Part shown: one piece after another, positions 49,580 through 58,064 of the stretch | How positions within the stretch are numbered: position 1 is the first letter of the stretch | Layout: each line of letters starts with the position of its first letter | From: Nitriliruptoraceae bacterium | GTDB lineage: Bacteria > Actinomycetota > Nitriliruptoria > Nitriliruptorales > Nitriliruptoraceae | Direction: 5' to 3' | DNA: 64,000 bases | NCBI GenBank assembly: GCA_003558435.1 | Contig: PWLR01000019.1 | Coordinates: 1 to 64,000 of the forward strand | Made by a program: the position numbers and the translations under genes | Notes under the pieces: generated by a model | The model's database searches: none | Told to the model about the DNA's origin: nothing | What the model saw: the letters and a program-made list of their open reading frames with translations, nothing else

Positions 49580-49894
49580 TCAGTTGAGGATCTCCGTGCG
49601 CTCGTTCATGCGCTGACCGCAATGGCTCGGAGCGCGTGAGGTACCGCGCACCAGCAGCAGGACCTCTGTGCCGCATTCCTCGCACCAGAACAAGATGCGC
49701 TCGTCGGTGCCGACGGGTGCCGCCTTGGACTCCTCGACATCGTGCTTGGCATCGGTGACCAGCACCCGCAACGAGGCGATCGACCACTTCAACAGCGCGT
49801 AGGCCAACAACGGCGCGAACACCCACTGCCAACCGAAGGCCGTCCCCACGAGGCCGGCGACCACGAGCGCCACGATCAGGATGAGCCAGCGCAC
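49580..49894 (-). CDS. Small membrane protein with C-terminal zinc-ribbon-like motif
   Basis: A 104-residue protein: two adjacent hydrophobic segments (WLILIVALVVAGLVGTAFGWQW, FAPLLAYALLKWSI) and a cytosolic tail with ILFWCEECGTEV and PSHCGQRM, a Cys-x2-Cys plus His-Cys arrangement able to hold zinc. GTG 49894 follows GAGGGAA. I do not recognise a named family. It converges on crgA with 66 bases between and is not obviously part of an operon. Confidence 0.65.
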   Translation of the reverse strand: MRWLILIVALVVAGLVGTAFGWQWVFAPLLAYALLKWSIASLRVLVTDAKHDVEESKAAPVGTDERILFWCEECGTEVLLLVRGTSRAPSHCGQRMNERTEILN

Positions 49895-49918
49895 GAGCTT
49901 CCCTCGGTCGGGGCGGAT

Positions 49919-49962
49919 GGGGTGGACAGGTCGGGCCGGACGGGGTGGACAGGTCGGGCCGG
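49919..49962. repeat. 21-base direct repeat, two copies
   Basis: GGGGTGGACAGGTCGGGCCGG occurs at 49919 and 49942 with a 2-base spacer, just upstream of the zinc-ribbon membrane protein start. It may be a pair of binding sites or a local duplication. Confidence 0.75.
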
Positions 49963-50106
49963 TGATGGAGCCACCCGGGCGACGCAGCCACCGCGGACCC
50001 GGGTCGACACCTCGGTCGGGCCATGGGGGCGACCGTCCGCTACAGGGTGCCACGTCCCGGCGGCACCGTCGTCACAGGGCGCCGGAGGCGTTCACCCGGC
50101 GCCGTG

Positions 50107-51309
50107 TCAGCCGAGGCGTTCGATGATGGTCGCGTTGGCCATCCCGCCGCCCTCGCACATGGTCTGCAGCCCGTAACGACCGCCGGTCTGCTCCAGGACG
50201 TTGACCAGCGTGGTCATCAGTTTGACGCCGGAAGCGCCCAGAGGGTGGCCGTTGGCGATGGCGCCACCGTTGACGTTGACCTTGCCGAGGTCCGCGCCGG
50301 TCTCCTGCTGCCAGGCGAGCACGACGGGCGCGAACGCCTCGTTGACCTCGAACACGTCGATGTCGTCGATGCTCAACCCGGCACGGGCGAGCACCTGCTG
50401 GGTGGCCGGGATCACGCCGGTGAGCATGAGGACCGGGTCATCGCCCACGACCGCGAAACCGTGGACCCTGGCACGTATGGACAGCCCCAGCGCCTCCGCC
50501 TTCGATCGCTCCATGATGAGCACCGCACCGGCGCCGTCCGACAACTGGGACGCGTTGCCGGCGTGGATGATCCACGGCAACTGCGGGAACCGCTCGGTCC
50601 ACATCTCGTGCTGGAACGCCGGCGCGAGGTTGCCCAGCGACTCCACCGAGGTGCCGGGGCGCACGCCCTCGTCGCGGCTGAAGGGTTCGCCGGTCGGACC
50701 CTCTCCGCGGTCGACGTCGAGGTGGAGCAGTTCGGCGTCGACGCGGCCATCCTGGCCGGCTTCCACGGCGCGTCGATGTGACTCGGCGGAGAACGCGTCC
50801 ACGTCCTCGCGGGTGAGGTCCCACTTGGCGGCGATGAGTTCAGCGGAGATGCCCTGGGGCACCAGGCCACCCTCGTAGCGCTGGGGGATCCGCGTACCGA
50901 ACGGGTCCTGGCCGGCCAACGACGAACCCATCGGCACCCGGCTCATGACCTCGACGCCGGAGGCGATGGCGACGTCGTAGGCACCGGCGATGACGCCCTG
51001 GGCGGCGAAGTGCACCGCTTGCTGCGACGAGCCGCACTGCCGGTCGATGGTGGTCGCCGGCACCGACTCCGGGAAGCCGGCGGCCAGCACCGCATTGCGC
51101 CCCACGTTGAAGGTCTGCTGACCGGCCTGGGACACGCACCCGGTGATCACGTCGTCGACGGCTCCCGGGTCGATGCCGGTGCGCTCGATCAGCTGCTGCA
51201 GGGTCTCGGCGAGCAGGTCCACCGGGTGCCAGCCCGACAGCGCTCCCCCGGGCTTGCCCTTGCCGACCGGGGTCCGGACGGCATCGACGATCACGGCTTC
51301 GCGCACCAC
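50107..51309 (-). CDS. Acetyl-CoA acyltransferase (thiolase)
   Basis: A 400-residue thiolase. The N-terminal nucleophile is Cys in ATTIDRQCGSSQQAVH; the second active-site elements are VNEAFAPVVLAW, NVNGGAIANGHPLGASG and TMCEGGGMANATIIE, with the catalytic His and Cys. It either splits 3-ketoacyl-CoA in beta-oxidation or condenses two acetyl-CoA. GTG 51309 follows AGGAG. The neighbouring hotdog thioesterase in the same direction fits a CoA-ester role. Chain-length preference is unknown. Confidence 0.95.
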   Translation of the reverse strand: MVREAVIVDAVRTPVGKGKPGGALSGWHPVDLLAETLQQLIERTGIDPGAVDDVITGCVSQAGQQTFNVGRNAVLAAGFPESVPATTIDRQCGSSQQAVHFAAQGVIAGAYDVAIASGVEVMSRVPMGSSLAGQDPFGTRIPQRYEGGLVPQGISAELIAAKWDLTREDVDAFSAESHRRAVEAGQDGRVDAELLHLDVDRGEGPTGEPFSRDEGVRPGTSVESLGNLAPAFQHEMWTERFPQLPWIIHAGNASQLSDGAGAVLIMERSKAEALGLSIRARVHGFAVVGDDPVLMLTGVIPATQQVLARAGLSIDDIDVFEVNEAFAPVVLAWQQETGADLGKVNVNGGAIANGHPLGASGVKLMTTLVNVLEQTGGRYGLQTMCEGGGMANATIIERLG

Positions 51310-51403
51310 GGTTCCTCTCCTGATCACGGCCTCTCACGGCCGATCTGCTCCCACTCCGAGGCTACCCCGGGCCGCCCCGAACCCCCCGTCCCGATTCCCG
51401 AGG

Positions 51404-51892
51404 TCAGTGCGTCTCGCGCCAGTGGTCGCTCCAGGCGTCGTCGCCCAGCAACCATCGATCGGTGCGGTGCACCAGGGCGTGCAGGCTGCCGATGAGGGGC
51501 TCCTCGGTGTCGCTCGACGGCCCCCCGTCAGGGCACGAACGCACCTCGATCAGGTAGGCGCCGGTGCGCTTGGTGCGGTGGCGTTCGCGAGCCGTGGCCA
51601 CCAGTGCCGTCCCCGGCGGCACCGTGCCGAGGAACTGCACGTCCACACTGAGCGCGACCGACAGCCGCCCCCAGGAGTTGGATGCCACGGCGAACGCGGC
51701 GTCGCCGAGGCCGAAGGTCACCCCGCCGTGCAGCAGGCCGGCGAAGTTGGCATGTCCGGCGGCCACCGTGAGCTCGACCCGTGACCAGCCGCCGCCCCAG
51801 TCGGTCAGGCGGGCACCGATCTCGCCGGCGTAGCCGTCCTCGGCGAACACCGCGTGCATGGCCTGACGGTTGTGCTCGAGCTCGTCATCCAT
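51404..51892 (-). CDS. Hotdog-fold thioesterase (PaaI-like)
   Basis: A 162-residue hotdog protein with the PaaI-type active-site signature FAGLLHGGVTFGLGDAAFAVASNS, in which Gly-Gly and Asp frame the thioester. It probably hydrolyses an acyl-CoA, possibly a phenylacetate-type dead-end product. It starts MDDELEHNRQAMHAVFAEDGYA, the usual family start. It lies 94 bases upstream of the thiolase gene, in the same direction. Confidence 0.92.
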   Translation of the reverse strand: MDDELEHNRQAMHAVFAEDGYAGEIGARLTDWGGGWSRVELTVAAGHANFAGLLHGGVTFGLGDAAFAVASNSWGRLSVALSVDVQFLGTVPPGTALVATARERHRTKRTGAYLIEVRSCPDGGPSSDTEEPLIGSLHALVHRTDRWLLGDDAWSDHWRETH

Positions 51893-52066
51893 GCGCGCTC
51901 CCGGGTCGGAGCGCAGGCTAGCCCGACGAAAGACGGTTGCTGCTGCTCACCAACCCTGATAGTCCGTACATGAACTGAAGCCAGTCGAACTCGATCACGC
52001 GCTCATCCGAACCCGACCCCGGGGGTCATCGTCCCATCCGCATCGCCGAGCCGGTCGCAGCCCCGC

Positions 52067-52588
52067 ATGCGCACCCTGGTGCTCCTGCTGACCAGCGCAC
52101 TGGGCGTCGTCGGTATCGCGCTCGTCGTTTCCATGACGGGTACCGACGCGACCGGCGGTGAAGGAAGCGAGGCAGACGAAGCGGTGGCGGCCCTCCCGAC
52201 CCCGCCTCGAGTGGCACCCCCCCTCCCATTCGTTCAGACCGGCCGCCCAGAACTCGATCAAGAACTCGACGAACTCGACACCACCGTCGACGTCGAGGAC
52301 TGGGAACGGCTCGCCGACTGCGAGTCCGGCGAGTGGGACCGCGACGGCGAACCGAAGCCCGACAGTGCCCGCTGGGACTACGGGCTCGACTTCGACCACG
52401 GCGATCACTTCCAGGGCGGTCTCAACTTCCATCCCACGACCTGGGACGCCTACCGCGACTCCGACATGCCGGCCCACGCCGGCCGGGCCACGCAGGTCGA
52501 GGAGATCGTCATCGCCGAGCGCGTGCTCGACGATCAGGGCTGGGATGCCTGGCCGGTCTGCAGCGAGAAGATGGATCTGGCCGTGTGA
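52067..52588 (+). CDS. Rpf-like transglycosylase domain protein
   Basis: A 173-residue secreted protein. The signal/anchor segment is LVLLLTSALGVVGIALVVSM, then a low-complexity acidic spacer, and a C-terminal resuscitation-promoting-factor type domain: WERLADCESGEWDRDG with the catalytic Glu, YGLDFDHGDHFQGGLNFHPTTWDAYR, ATQVEEIVIAERVLDDQGWDAWPVCSEKM, including the paired Cys of Rpf. Such enzymes cut peptidoglycan glycan strands and help regrowth from dormancy. It is a single gene, directly followed by a nonanucleotide repeat. Confidence 0.88.
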   Translation: MRTLVLLLTSALGVVGIALVVSMTGTDATGGEGSEADEAVAALPTPPRVAPPLPFVQTGRPELDQELDELDTTVDVEDWERLADCESGEWDRDGEPKPDSARWDYGLDFDHGDHFQGGLNFHPTTWDAYRDSDMPAHAGRATQVEEIVIAERVLDDQGWDAWPVCSEKMDLAV

Positions 52589-52616
52589 GCCGTGTGAGCC
52601 GTGTGAGCCGTGTGAA
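52581..52616 (+). repeat. 9-base tandem repeat, four copies, across a stop codon
   Basis: CCGTGTGAG is repeated four times; the first unit contains the last codon and the TGA of the Rpf-like gene and every later unit carries the same in-frame TGA. The result is a row of stops at the 3' end. The fourth copy ends in A instead of G. Confidence 0.9.
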
Positions 52617-52648
52617 CGGGGTCGACACCACCACCGACGCCCGGGCGC

Positions 52649-54673
52649 TCACCGCTGGGTGTCGATGATCCGAAGGCCGGGGGGACACGATCGGACCTGG
52701 ACGTCCTCGCCACGGACGCGCACCTCCAGGTGGCCATCGCCGATCTGGATGCCGGCGACGTGAAGGTCGACGTCTTCGGGCAGCCTTGACGCGAGTCCCA
52801 CCGTTCCGGCCGACACGTCCGGGTCGAGTCCCAGGGCCAGACGCAACACCCCCAACGGCACGACCGCGCTCCAAGCCTGTGGACTGCAAGCCGCTGGGTA
52901 CGGGACCGCGAAGGGCACCTCGGTCTCGTCCTGGCCTCCGAACAGCTCGGGCAGCCGCCATCCGAAACGTTCCGCCGTGCCGAGCAGTCCGGTACCGAGC
53001 CGCATGGCCGCCTCGGTCCGTCCGTACCGCGCCAGTCCGACCGCACAGATCGCGCTGTCATGGGGCCAGATCGATCCCCGGTGGTAGCTCAGCGGGCTGT
53101 AGGCCCGCTCCGTGGAGGCCAGGGTCCGCACCCCCCACGTGGTGAGCAGGTCCGGTTCGGCCAGTCGGTCCGCGACCACACCACCCACCTCGTCGTCCAG
53201 GATCCCGGTCCACAACACGTGACCCATGTTGGAGCTGGCGACGGCGAGCGGCCGCTTGTCGCCATCGAGCGCCATGGCCACGATCCGCTGTTCGGGCAAC
53301 CAGAAGGCGTTGGTGAACCGTTCGCGCAGGGACGCGGCCCGCGCCCGCAGGTCGGGCGCGGCCCCCGCGTCGCCGTACGCCTCCTCGAGTCGCGCGAGAT
53401 CGCGCAGCGCGGCGTAGAGGTAGGCCTGCACCTCCGCGAGCGCGATCGACCCCTGCGCCTCCCGACCGTCGGCGTGCACCATCGGGTCGTCGGAGTCCTT
53501 CCAGCCCTGGTTCTTCAGACCGTCAGGATCCGGTAGGTACTCGACGAAGCCATCACCGTCGAGATCACCGTGATCGGTGCACCAGGCTACGGCGGCCCGG
53601 GCCGCCGGGAGCAACGCCCCCAACCGTGCATCGTCAGCACCCCACCGATGCAGTTCACCGAGCAGCATCACGAACAACGGGGACGCATCGACGGTCCCGT
53701 AGTAGGGCGTGCCGGCGGGGACCCCGAACACCTCGGCACCGCCGGTCCGCAACTCGTGCAGGATGCGGCCGGGCTGCTCGGCGGTGGCCGGGTCGTGTTC
53801 CCGACCTTGGTAGCGAGCCAGGGCCTCGGCGACGTCCAGCCCCACGCCGGTGCCCGCGATCATCGACCCCAGGGCCGTCAGCAACGTGTCCCGTCCGAAC
53901 AGCGCCATGTACCAGGGCACCCCGGCGCCGAGGTAGGCCAGATCGAGTTCCGGCACCCGGACCCGCAACGCGTCCCGGTCCTCCGCGGCGGCACGTATCC
54001 CGACGGTCCAACGGCGATCGACCCCCGACACGCTCAGCGCGGAACCTTCGGCGTCCCCCTCGGTCCCGGTGAGCTCGACCGCGCGGCCGTCCACGGTGGG
54101 GGTGTGCGTGATGGTCGCCGACCAGCTGGCGCCGGGAGCCACGTCCAGCTCCCACGCGAACGTGGAACCATCGATCCGGGCGGCGGGCTCGGCGTGCACC
54201 CACAGGCCGTAACGGCCGTCAGCGACCGACCAACCCTCGGCCGTGCGCTCGACCGCCCGCGAGGCGGGGGGCACCTGTCCGGTCTTGATCGCCACGACGT
54301 CCATCAGGTCGTGCTCGTAGCCGAGGCGCAGCTCGCCGATCAACGGTTGTTCGTAACCGTGCACCGAGTAGTGATCGACCGCGACGTTCGCGGTGACCTC
54401 GCGACGACGGTGCAACAACACCGTCGGGCTGCGATCGGCATCGTGGCGGAGCGCGAAGATCTGGTGGCTCCGGGCCGGACCTCGTCGATCGGAGACGAGC
54501 AACGACGGCGAGACCCCGTCGATGGTCAGCCGCAGTCCGGATACGAGTCGTACGTCGCGGTGGAACAGACCGGCAGCCAGGGAGGGGGCCACGCTGCCGT
54601 CGGCCCGCGAGGACCATTGGGTCGCACCCGCGACGAGGGTGGTCAGCTCGGATGACGAGGTCGCCGCATCCAC
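52649..54673 (-). CDS. Glycogen debranching enzyme-type glycosidase (GDE N-bis)
   Basis: A 674-residue (alpha/alpha)6-barrel enzyme. The N-terminal beta domain starts GSVAPSLAAGLFHRDVRLVSGLRLTI, the N-bis type. The barrel shows AGVPWYMALFGRDTLLTALGS, DGFVEYLPDPDGLKNQGWKDSDD, NMGHVLWTGI and YHRGSIWPHDSAICAVGLARYG, with the acidic residues of amylo-alpha-1,6-glucosidases. It would release glucose side chains from glycogen-like or related alpha-glucans. GTG 54673 lies three bases after the SDR stop, so it is coupled to that gene. Confidence 0.9.
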   Translation of the reverse strand: MDAATSSSELTTLVAGATQWSSRADGSVAPSLAAGLFHRDVRLVSGLRLTIDGVSPSLLVSDRRGPARSHQIFALRHDADRSPTVLLHRRREVTANVAVDHYSVHGYEQPLIGELRLGYEHDLMDVVAIKTGQVPPASRAVERTAEGWSVADGRYGLWVHAEPAARIDGSTFAWELDVAPGASWSATITHTPTVDGRAVELTGTEGDAEGSALSVSGVDRRWTVGIRAAAEDRDALRVRVPELDLAYLGAGVPWYMALFGRDTLLTALGSMIAGTGVGLDVAEALARYQGREHDPATAEQPGRILHELRTGGAEVFGVPAGTPYYGTVDASPLFVMLLGELHRWGADDARLGALLPAARAAVAWCTDHGDLDGDGFVEYLPDPDGLKNQGWKDSDDPMVHADGREAQGSIALAEVQAYLYAALRDLARLEEAYGDAGAAPDLRARAASLRERFTNAFWLPEQRIVAMALDGDKRPLAVASSNMGHVLWTGILDDEVGGVVADRLAEPDLLTTWGVRTLASTERAYSPLSYHRGSIWPHDSAICAVGLARYGRTEAAMRLGTGLLGTAERFGWRLPELFGGQDETEVPFAVPYPAACSPQAWSAVVPLGVLRLALGLDPDVSAGTVGLASRLPEDVDLHVAGIQIGDGHLEVRVRGEDVQVRSCPPGLRIIDTQR

Positions 54674-54676
54674 CGG

Positions 54677-55474
54677 TCAGTCGCCCGTGAACCGCATGAC
54701 GGTGCCGATCACCCGACGCGTCACGTTCGACGGCGTCGCCGAGGAGACCGCCCCACTCAGTCGGTAGATCGGACCGGGCGTCACCACCGCGCGGCGCGCC
54801 GTCACGCCGTCCACGCCGGCGCGCGCGACCGCCGCGGCGTCGGACCAGATGAACGATGGGATGTGACCGGCCGCGCCCTCGGCCTCGGCCGCGCCGACGA
54901 ACCCGGTCCTCGTGAAGCCCGGTGCCAGCACGGTGATGTGCACGGGGGTCCCGCGCATCTCCTCGTGCAGCGCCTCGGTCCAGCTGGTCAGCATCGCCTT
55001 GGTGGCGGCGTAGGTGGCCATGCGCGGCACGGGTTGGTTCGCACCGATCGAGGAGACGTTCAGCACACCCCCACCGGCCTGCCGCAGGTTCGGTAACGCG
55101 GCATGGGTCAGGCGGAGCGGGGCGAGCACGTTGAGCGCGATCTGGGTCTCGGCCACATCGATGTCCAGCTCCTCGAACCGGCCGACCTGACCGACCCCGG
55201 CGTTGTTCACCAACAGATCGACCGGCGCCTCGGTGCCGCGCAGCCGTTCCTCCACGGCGCGCAAGGCCCCGGTCTCGGTCAGGTCGGTGGGCAGGACCTC
55301 CACCGCGATGCCGTGCTCGGCGCTGAGTTCGGTCGCGAGCGTCTGCAGCTTCTCCTCGTTGCGGGCGACCAGCACCAGGTCCGTGCCGCGCGCCGCCAGC
55401 TCGGCGGCGATCGCCGCACCGATCCCGGAGGAAGCGCCGGTCACCAGGGCACGTGCGAAACGTCGGTCGTTCAC
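54677..55474 (-). CDS. Short-chain dehydrogenase/reductase
   Basis: A 265-residue SDR. The cofactor site is ALVTGASSGIGAAIAAELAARG, followed by NNAG in LLVNNAGVGQVG, the catalytic Ser in LNVSSIGANQ and Tyr-x3-Lys in MATYAATKAML. The Arg-rich start and RNEE after the second strand favour NADP(H). GTG 55474 is preferred by homology to the family start (NDRRFARALVTGA), with GGGA upstream. It lies between a GH3 glucosidase and a debranching-type enzyme, all in one direction, but a direct role in sugar metabolism is not evident. Confidence 0.92.
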   Translation of the reverse strand: MNDRRFARALVTGASSGIGAAIAAELAARGTDLVLVARNEEKLQTLATELSAEHGIAVEVLPTDLTETGALRAVEERLRGTEAPVDLLVNNAGVGQVGRFEELDIDVAETQIALNVLAPLRLTHAALPNLRQAGGGVLNVSSIGANQPVPRMATYAATKAMLTSWTEALHEEMRGTPVHITVLAPGFTRTGFVGAAEAEGAAGHIPSFIWSDAAAVARAGVDGVTARRAVVTPGPIYRLSGAVSSATPSNVTRRVIGTVMRFTGD

Positions 55475-55522
55475 GTTCGGGTCCCGTTCGTCGTCGGTGG
55501 CGCCCCGAGCGGGCACCTCAGC

Positions 55523-58012
55523 TCAGGTCGGGGTACCCGCCGTGACCTTCGTTCGCAGCGGCCGGTCTGCCAGGGACATGCCGACCGAGAGCTCGAACAC
55601 CCCGCGTTCCAGGGCCCATCCGCCGTCCTGCACCGACCAGTGCTCGAAGGCGCGGCGGTCGATATCCAGCTCGAGCGTCGCGGTCTCACCCGGCGCGACG
55701 GCGCGCGCCACGGCGAACCCGGCGAGCCACACCACGGGCCGTTCCACCTCGCTGTCGCCCCGATCGAGGTACGCCTGCACGACCTGCTTGCCGACCCGGG
55801 CTCCGGTGTTGGTCACCGACACCTGGACCGTGAGCGGTCCCTCGTCGGGCAGGGACGCCGGAGCGACGAGGCCATCGAGGTGCCAGGTGGTGTAGCCGAG
55901 CCCGGCTCCGAACCCGTAGGCCGGAGCGACGTCGGTGCGCGCCCAGGCGCGATACCCGATGTGGAGACCTTCGCGGTAGTGCAGGACCCCGTCGACCGGA
56001 TCGGTGTCGAGCACCGGCACGTCCTGCTCGCGGTCCGGCCAGGTGGTCGGGAGCCGTCCTCCGGGCTCGACCGCGCCCAGCAGCACGTCGGCCAGCGCGT
56101 GACCGAACTCCTGGCCACCGAACCATCCGAGCAGCACGGCAGCCACCTCCGATCGCCACGGCAGCAGCACCGGTGCGCCCGCGTTGACCACCACCACGGT
56201 GCGGGGATTGACGGCAGCGACCGCGCGGACCAGCTCGTCCTGCTGCCCGGGCAGGGCGAGGGTGCTGCGGTCGAAGCCCTCGCTCTCGACCTCGGCGGTG
56301 GTCCCGACCACCACGATCGCGACGTCGGCGTCGCTGGCCGCGGCGACGGCCTCGCCGATCAGGACCTCGGGATCCACCATGGGACGCCGCGCACCCACCG
56401 TGATGGCGACCCCGAACGCTCCCTCCGCGACCGGCACGTGCACCTCCAGGAGCACCTCCCCGCCGAGTTCCAGGTGGCGCTCGAACCCCCGCTCCGGGGG
56501 CTGGTGCACCGCGGCATCGAAGGCATCGGTGTCGGGTTCGACGACCCCCTCGAACACGATCTCGCCATCGATCGCGATCGACACCTCCCCCAGACCGAGC
56601 ACGCCCACCCGCCAGATCCCGGTCGTGTCGGCCCGGACCCGACTGCTGATGAGCAGTTGCCGCGCACCCTGCGGGATGGTCTCGACCCAACGGAGCTGGC
56701 CCTGGTGGCGGTGCTCGGTCGCGAACTCGGTCCCGGAGGCGTCACGCCAGCTGACGAGGAGGCCGGGCTCGCCGGTCCGCGGGTTGATCGACACCTCGTC
56801 GTTCAGCGGCGCCAACCCCTCGGTGATATCGGCGCCACGCGCGTGGACCACCTCGACGTGCTCGTCGAGGGCGGCGCGCAGGCCCTCCAGCGGGGACACG
56901 GCACGGGGTGGGAACACGGTGGCGCTGCCCCCGCCCTGGATACGTGCGTCACGGGCGTTGGGGCCGAGCACCGCGACGCGTCGCAACGAGCCCGCGTCGA
57001 GGGGCAGCACCGGTTCCGGGTCCCCCTCGTTGCGCACGAGCACCATGCCGGCCGCGGCGAACCCGCGGGCGGCGGTGGCGACCGCCTCGCCATCGAGGTG
57101 GCGGGGGGCCGGCAGTCCCGGATCGACGTCGGCCAACGCACCGACGCGCGCGGCCAGGAGCAGCAGGCGGCGCACCTTGTCGTCGACCGCGGTCTCCGGT
57201 ACGCGCCCGTCACGGACCGCGGCCACCAACTCATCGCCCCAGGGGCCATCCGGGCCCGGCATCGCGAGGTCCATGGCGGCGTTGCCGGCGGCCTCGGTGG
57301 ACCGGGTCGCGAACCAGTCGGAGACCACGACCCCGTCGAAGCCCCACGTGCCCTTGAGCGGTTCGGCCAGCAACGCGTTCTCGGTCATCGTGGCGCCGCG
57401 CACGCGGTTGTAGGACGCCATCACCAGCCACGGGTGCGCTTCGGTCACCATCCGTTCGAAGGGCGCCAGGTAGAGCTCGTGCAGGGCGCGGTCGTCGACC
57501 TGCACGTCCAGGGTGAAGCGCTCGTTCTCCGAGTCGTTGGCGATGTAGTGCTTGGGCGTGGCCCCGACACCGGCGGCCTGCAGCGCCGTGACGTAGGCGA
57601 CCCCCAGACGACCCGTCAGCAACGGGTCCTCGGAGAAGCACTCGAAGTGGCGGCCCCCGCGGGGCGAGCGGTGCAGGTTCACGGTCGGTCCGAGCACCAC
57701 GTCGACACCCTTGCGCCGGGCTTCGGACGCGAGCACGGCGGCCAGCCGGGCCACCAGGTCCTCGTCCCAGCTGGCGGCGATCGCGGTCGACGATGGCAGC
57801 GATGCGGACGGGTCACGCTCGTCCCAGGTCGTGCCGCGGACCCCGGAGGGCCCGTCGGCCATCACGATGGGCCGCAGACCGATGGCCGGCTCGTCCCACA
57901 ACTCCCAGTGGTTGGCGCCGGTCAGCAACCGGACCTTGTCCGGGAGCTCGAGCCGTCCCAGCAGGTCGTCGAGGTGCTGCGCCGTGGCGGCGTCGGGCGG
58001 GGTGGTGGACAT
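55523..58012 (-). CDS. Glycoside hydrolase family 3 beta-glucosidase-like enzyme
   Basis: An 829-residue GH3 enzyme. The (beta/alpha)8 domain has GPTVNLHRSPRGGRHFECFSEDPLL, VGATPKHYIANDSENERF and the nucleophile Asp in GFDGVVVSDWFATRS. A second alpha/beta domain, a PA14-like insert (about 390-540, starting near VSWRDASGTEF) and a C-terminal fibronectin III-like domain follow. No signal peptide is seen, so it acts inside the cell on imported beta-linked disaccharides or glycosides. ATG 58012 starts MSTTPPDAATAQHLDD. Confidence 0.94.
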   Translation of the reverse strand: MSTTPPDAATAQHLDDLLGRLELPDKVRLLTGANHWELWDEPAIGLRPIVMADGPSGVRGTTWDERDPSASLPSSTAIAASWDEDLVARLAAVLASEARRKGVDVVLGPTVNLHRSPRGGRHFECFSEDPLLTGRLGVAYVTALQAAGVGATPKHYIANDSENERFTLDVQVDDRALHELYLAPFERMVTEAHPWLVMASYNRVRGATMTENALLAEPLKGTWGFDGVVVSDWFATRSTEAAGNAAMDLAMPGPDGPWGDELVAAVRDGRVPETAVDDKVRRLLLLAARVGALADVDPGLPAPRHLDGEAVATAARGFAAAGMVLVRNEGDPEPVLPLDAGSLRRVAVLGPNARDARIQGGGSATVFPPRAVSPLEGLRAALDEHVEVVHARGADITEGLAPLNDEVSINPRTGEPGLLVSWRDASGTEFATEHRHQGQLRWVETIPQGARQLLISSRVRADTTGIWRVGVLGLGEVSIAIDGEIVFEGVVEPDTDAFDAAVHQPPERGFERHLELGGEVLLEVHVPVAEGAFGVAITVGARRPMVDPEVLIGEAVAAASDADVAIVVVGTTAEVESEGFDRSTLALPGQQDELVRAVAAVNPRTVVVVNAGAPVLLPWRSEVAAVLLGWFGGQEFGHALADVLLGAVEPGGRLPTTWPDREQDVPVLDTDPVDGVLHYREGLHIGYRAWARTDVAPAYGFGAGLGYTTWHLDGLVAPASLPDEGPLTVQVSVTNTGARVGKQVVQAYLDRGDSEVERPVVWLAGFAVARAVAPGETATLELDIDRRAFEHWSVQDGGWALERGVFELSVGMSLADRPLRTKVTAGTPT

Positions 58013-58064
58013 CGTCGGGCCTCGGTCAGCAGGAGCGCACAGCATGGCCACCTGACTGCCGAAC

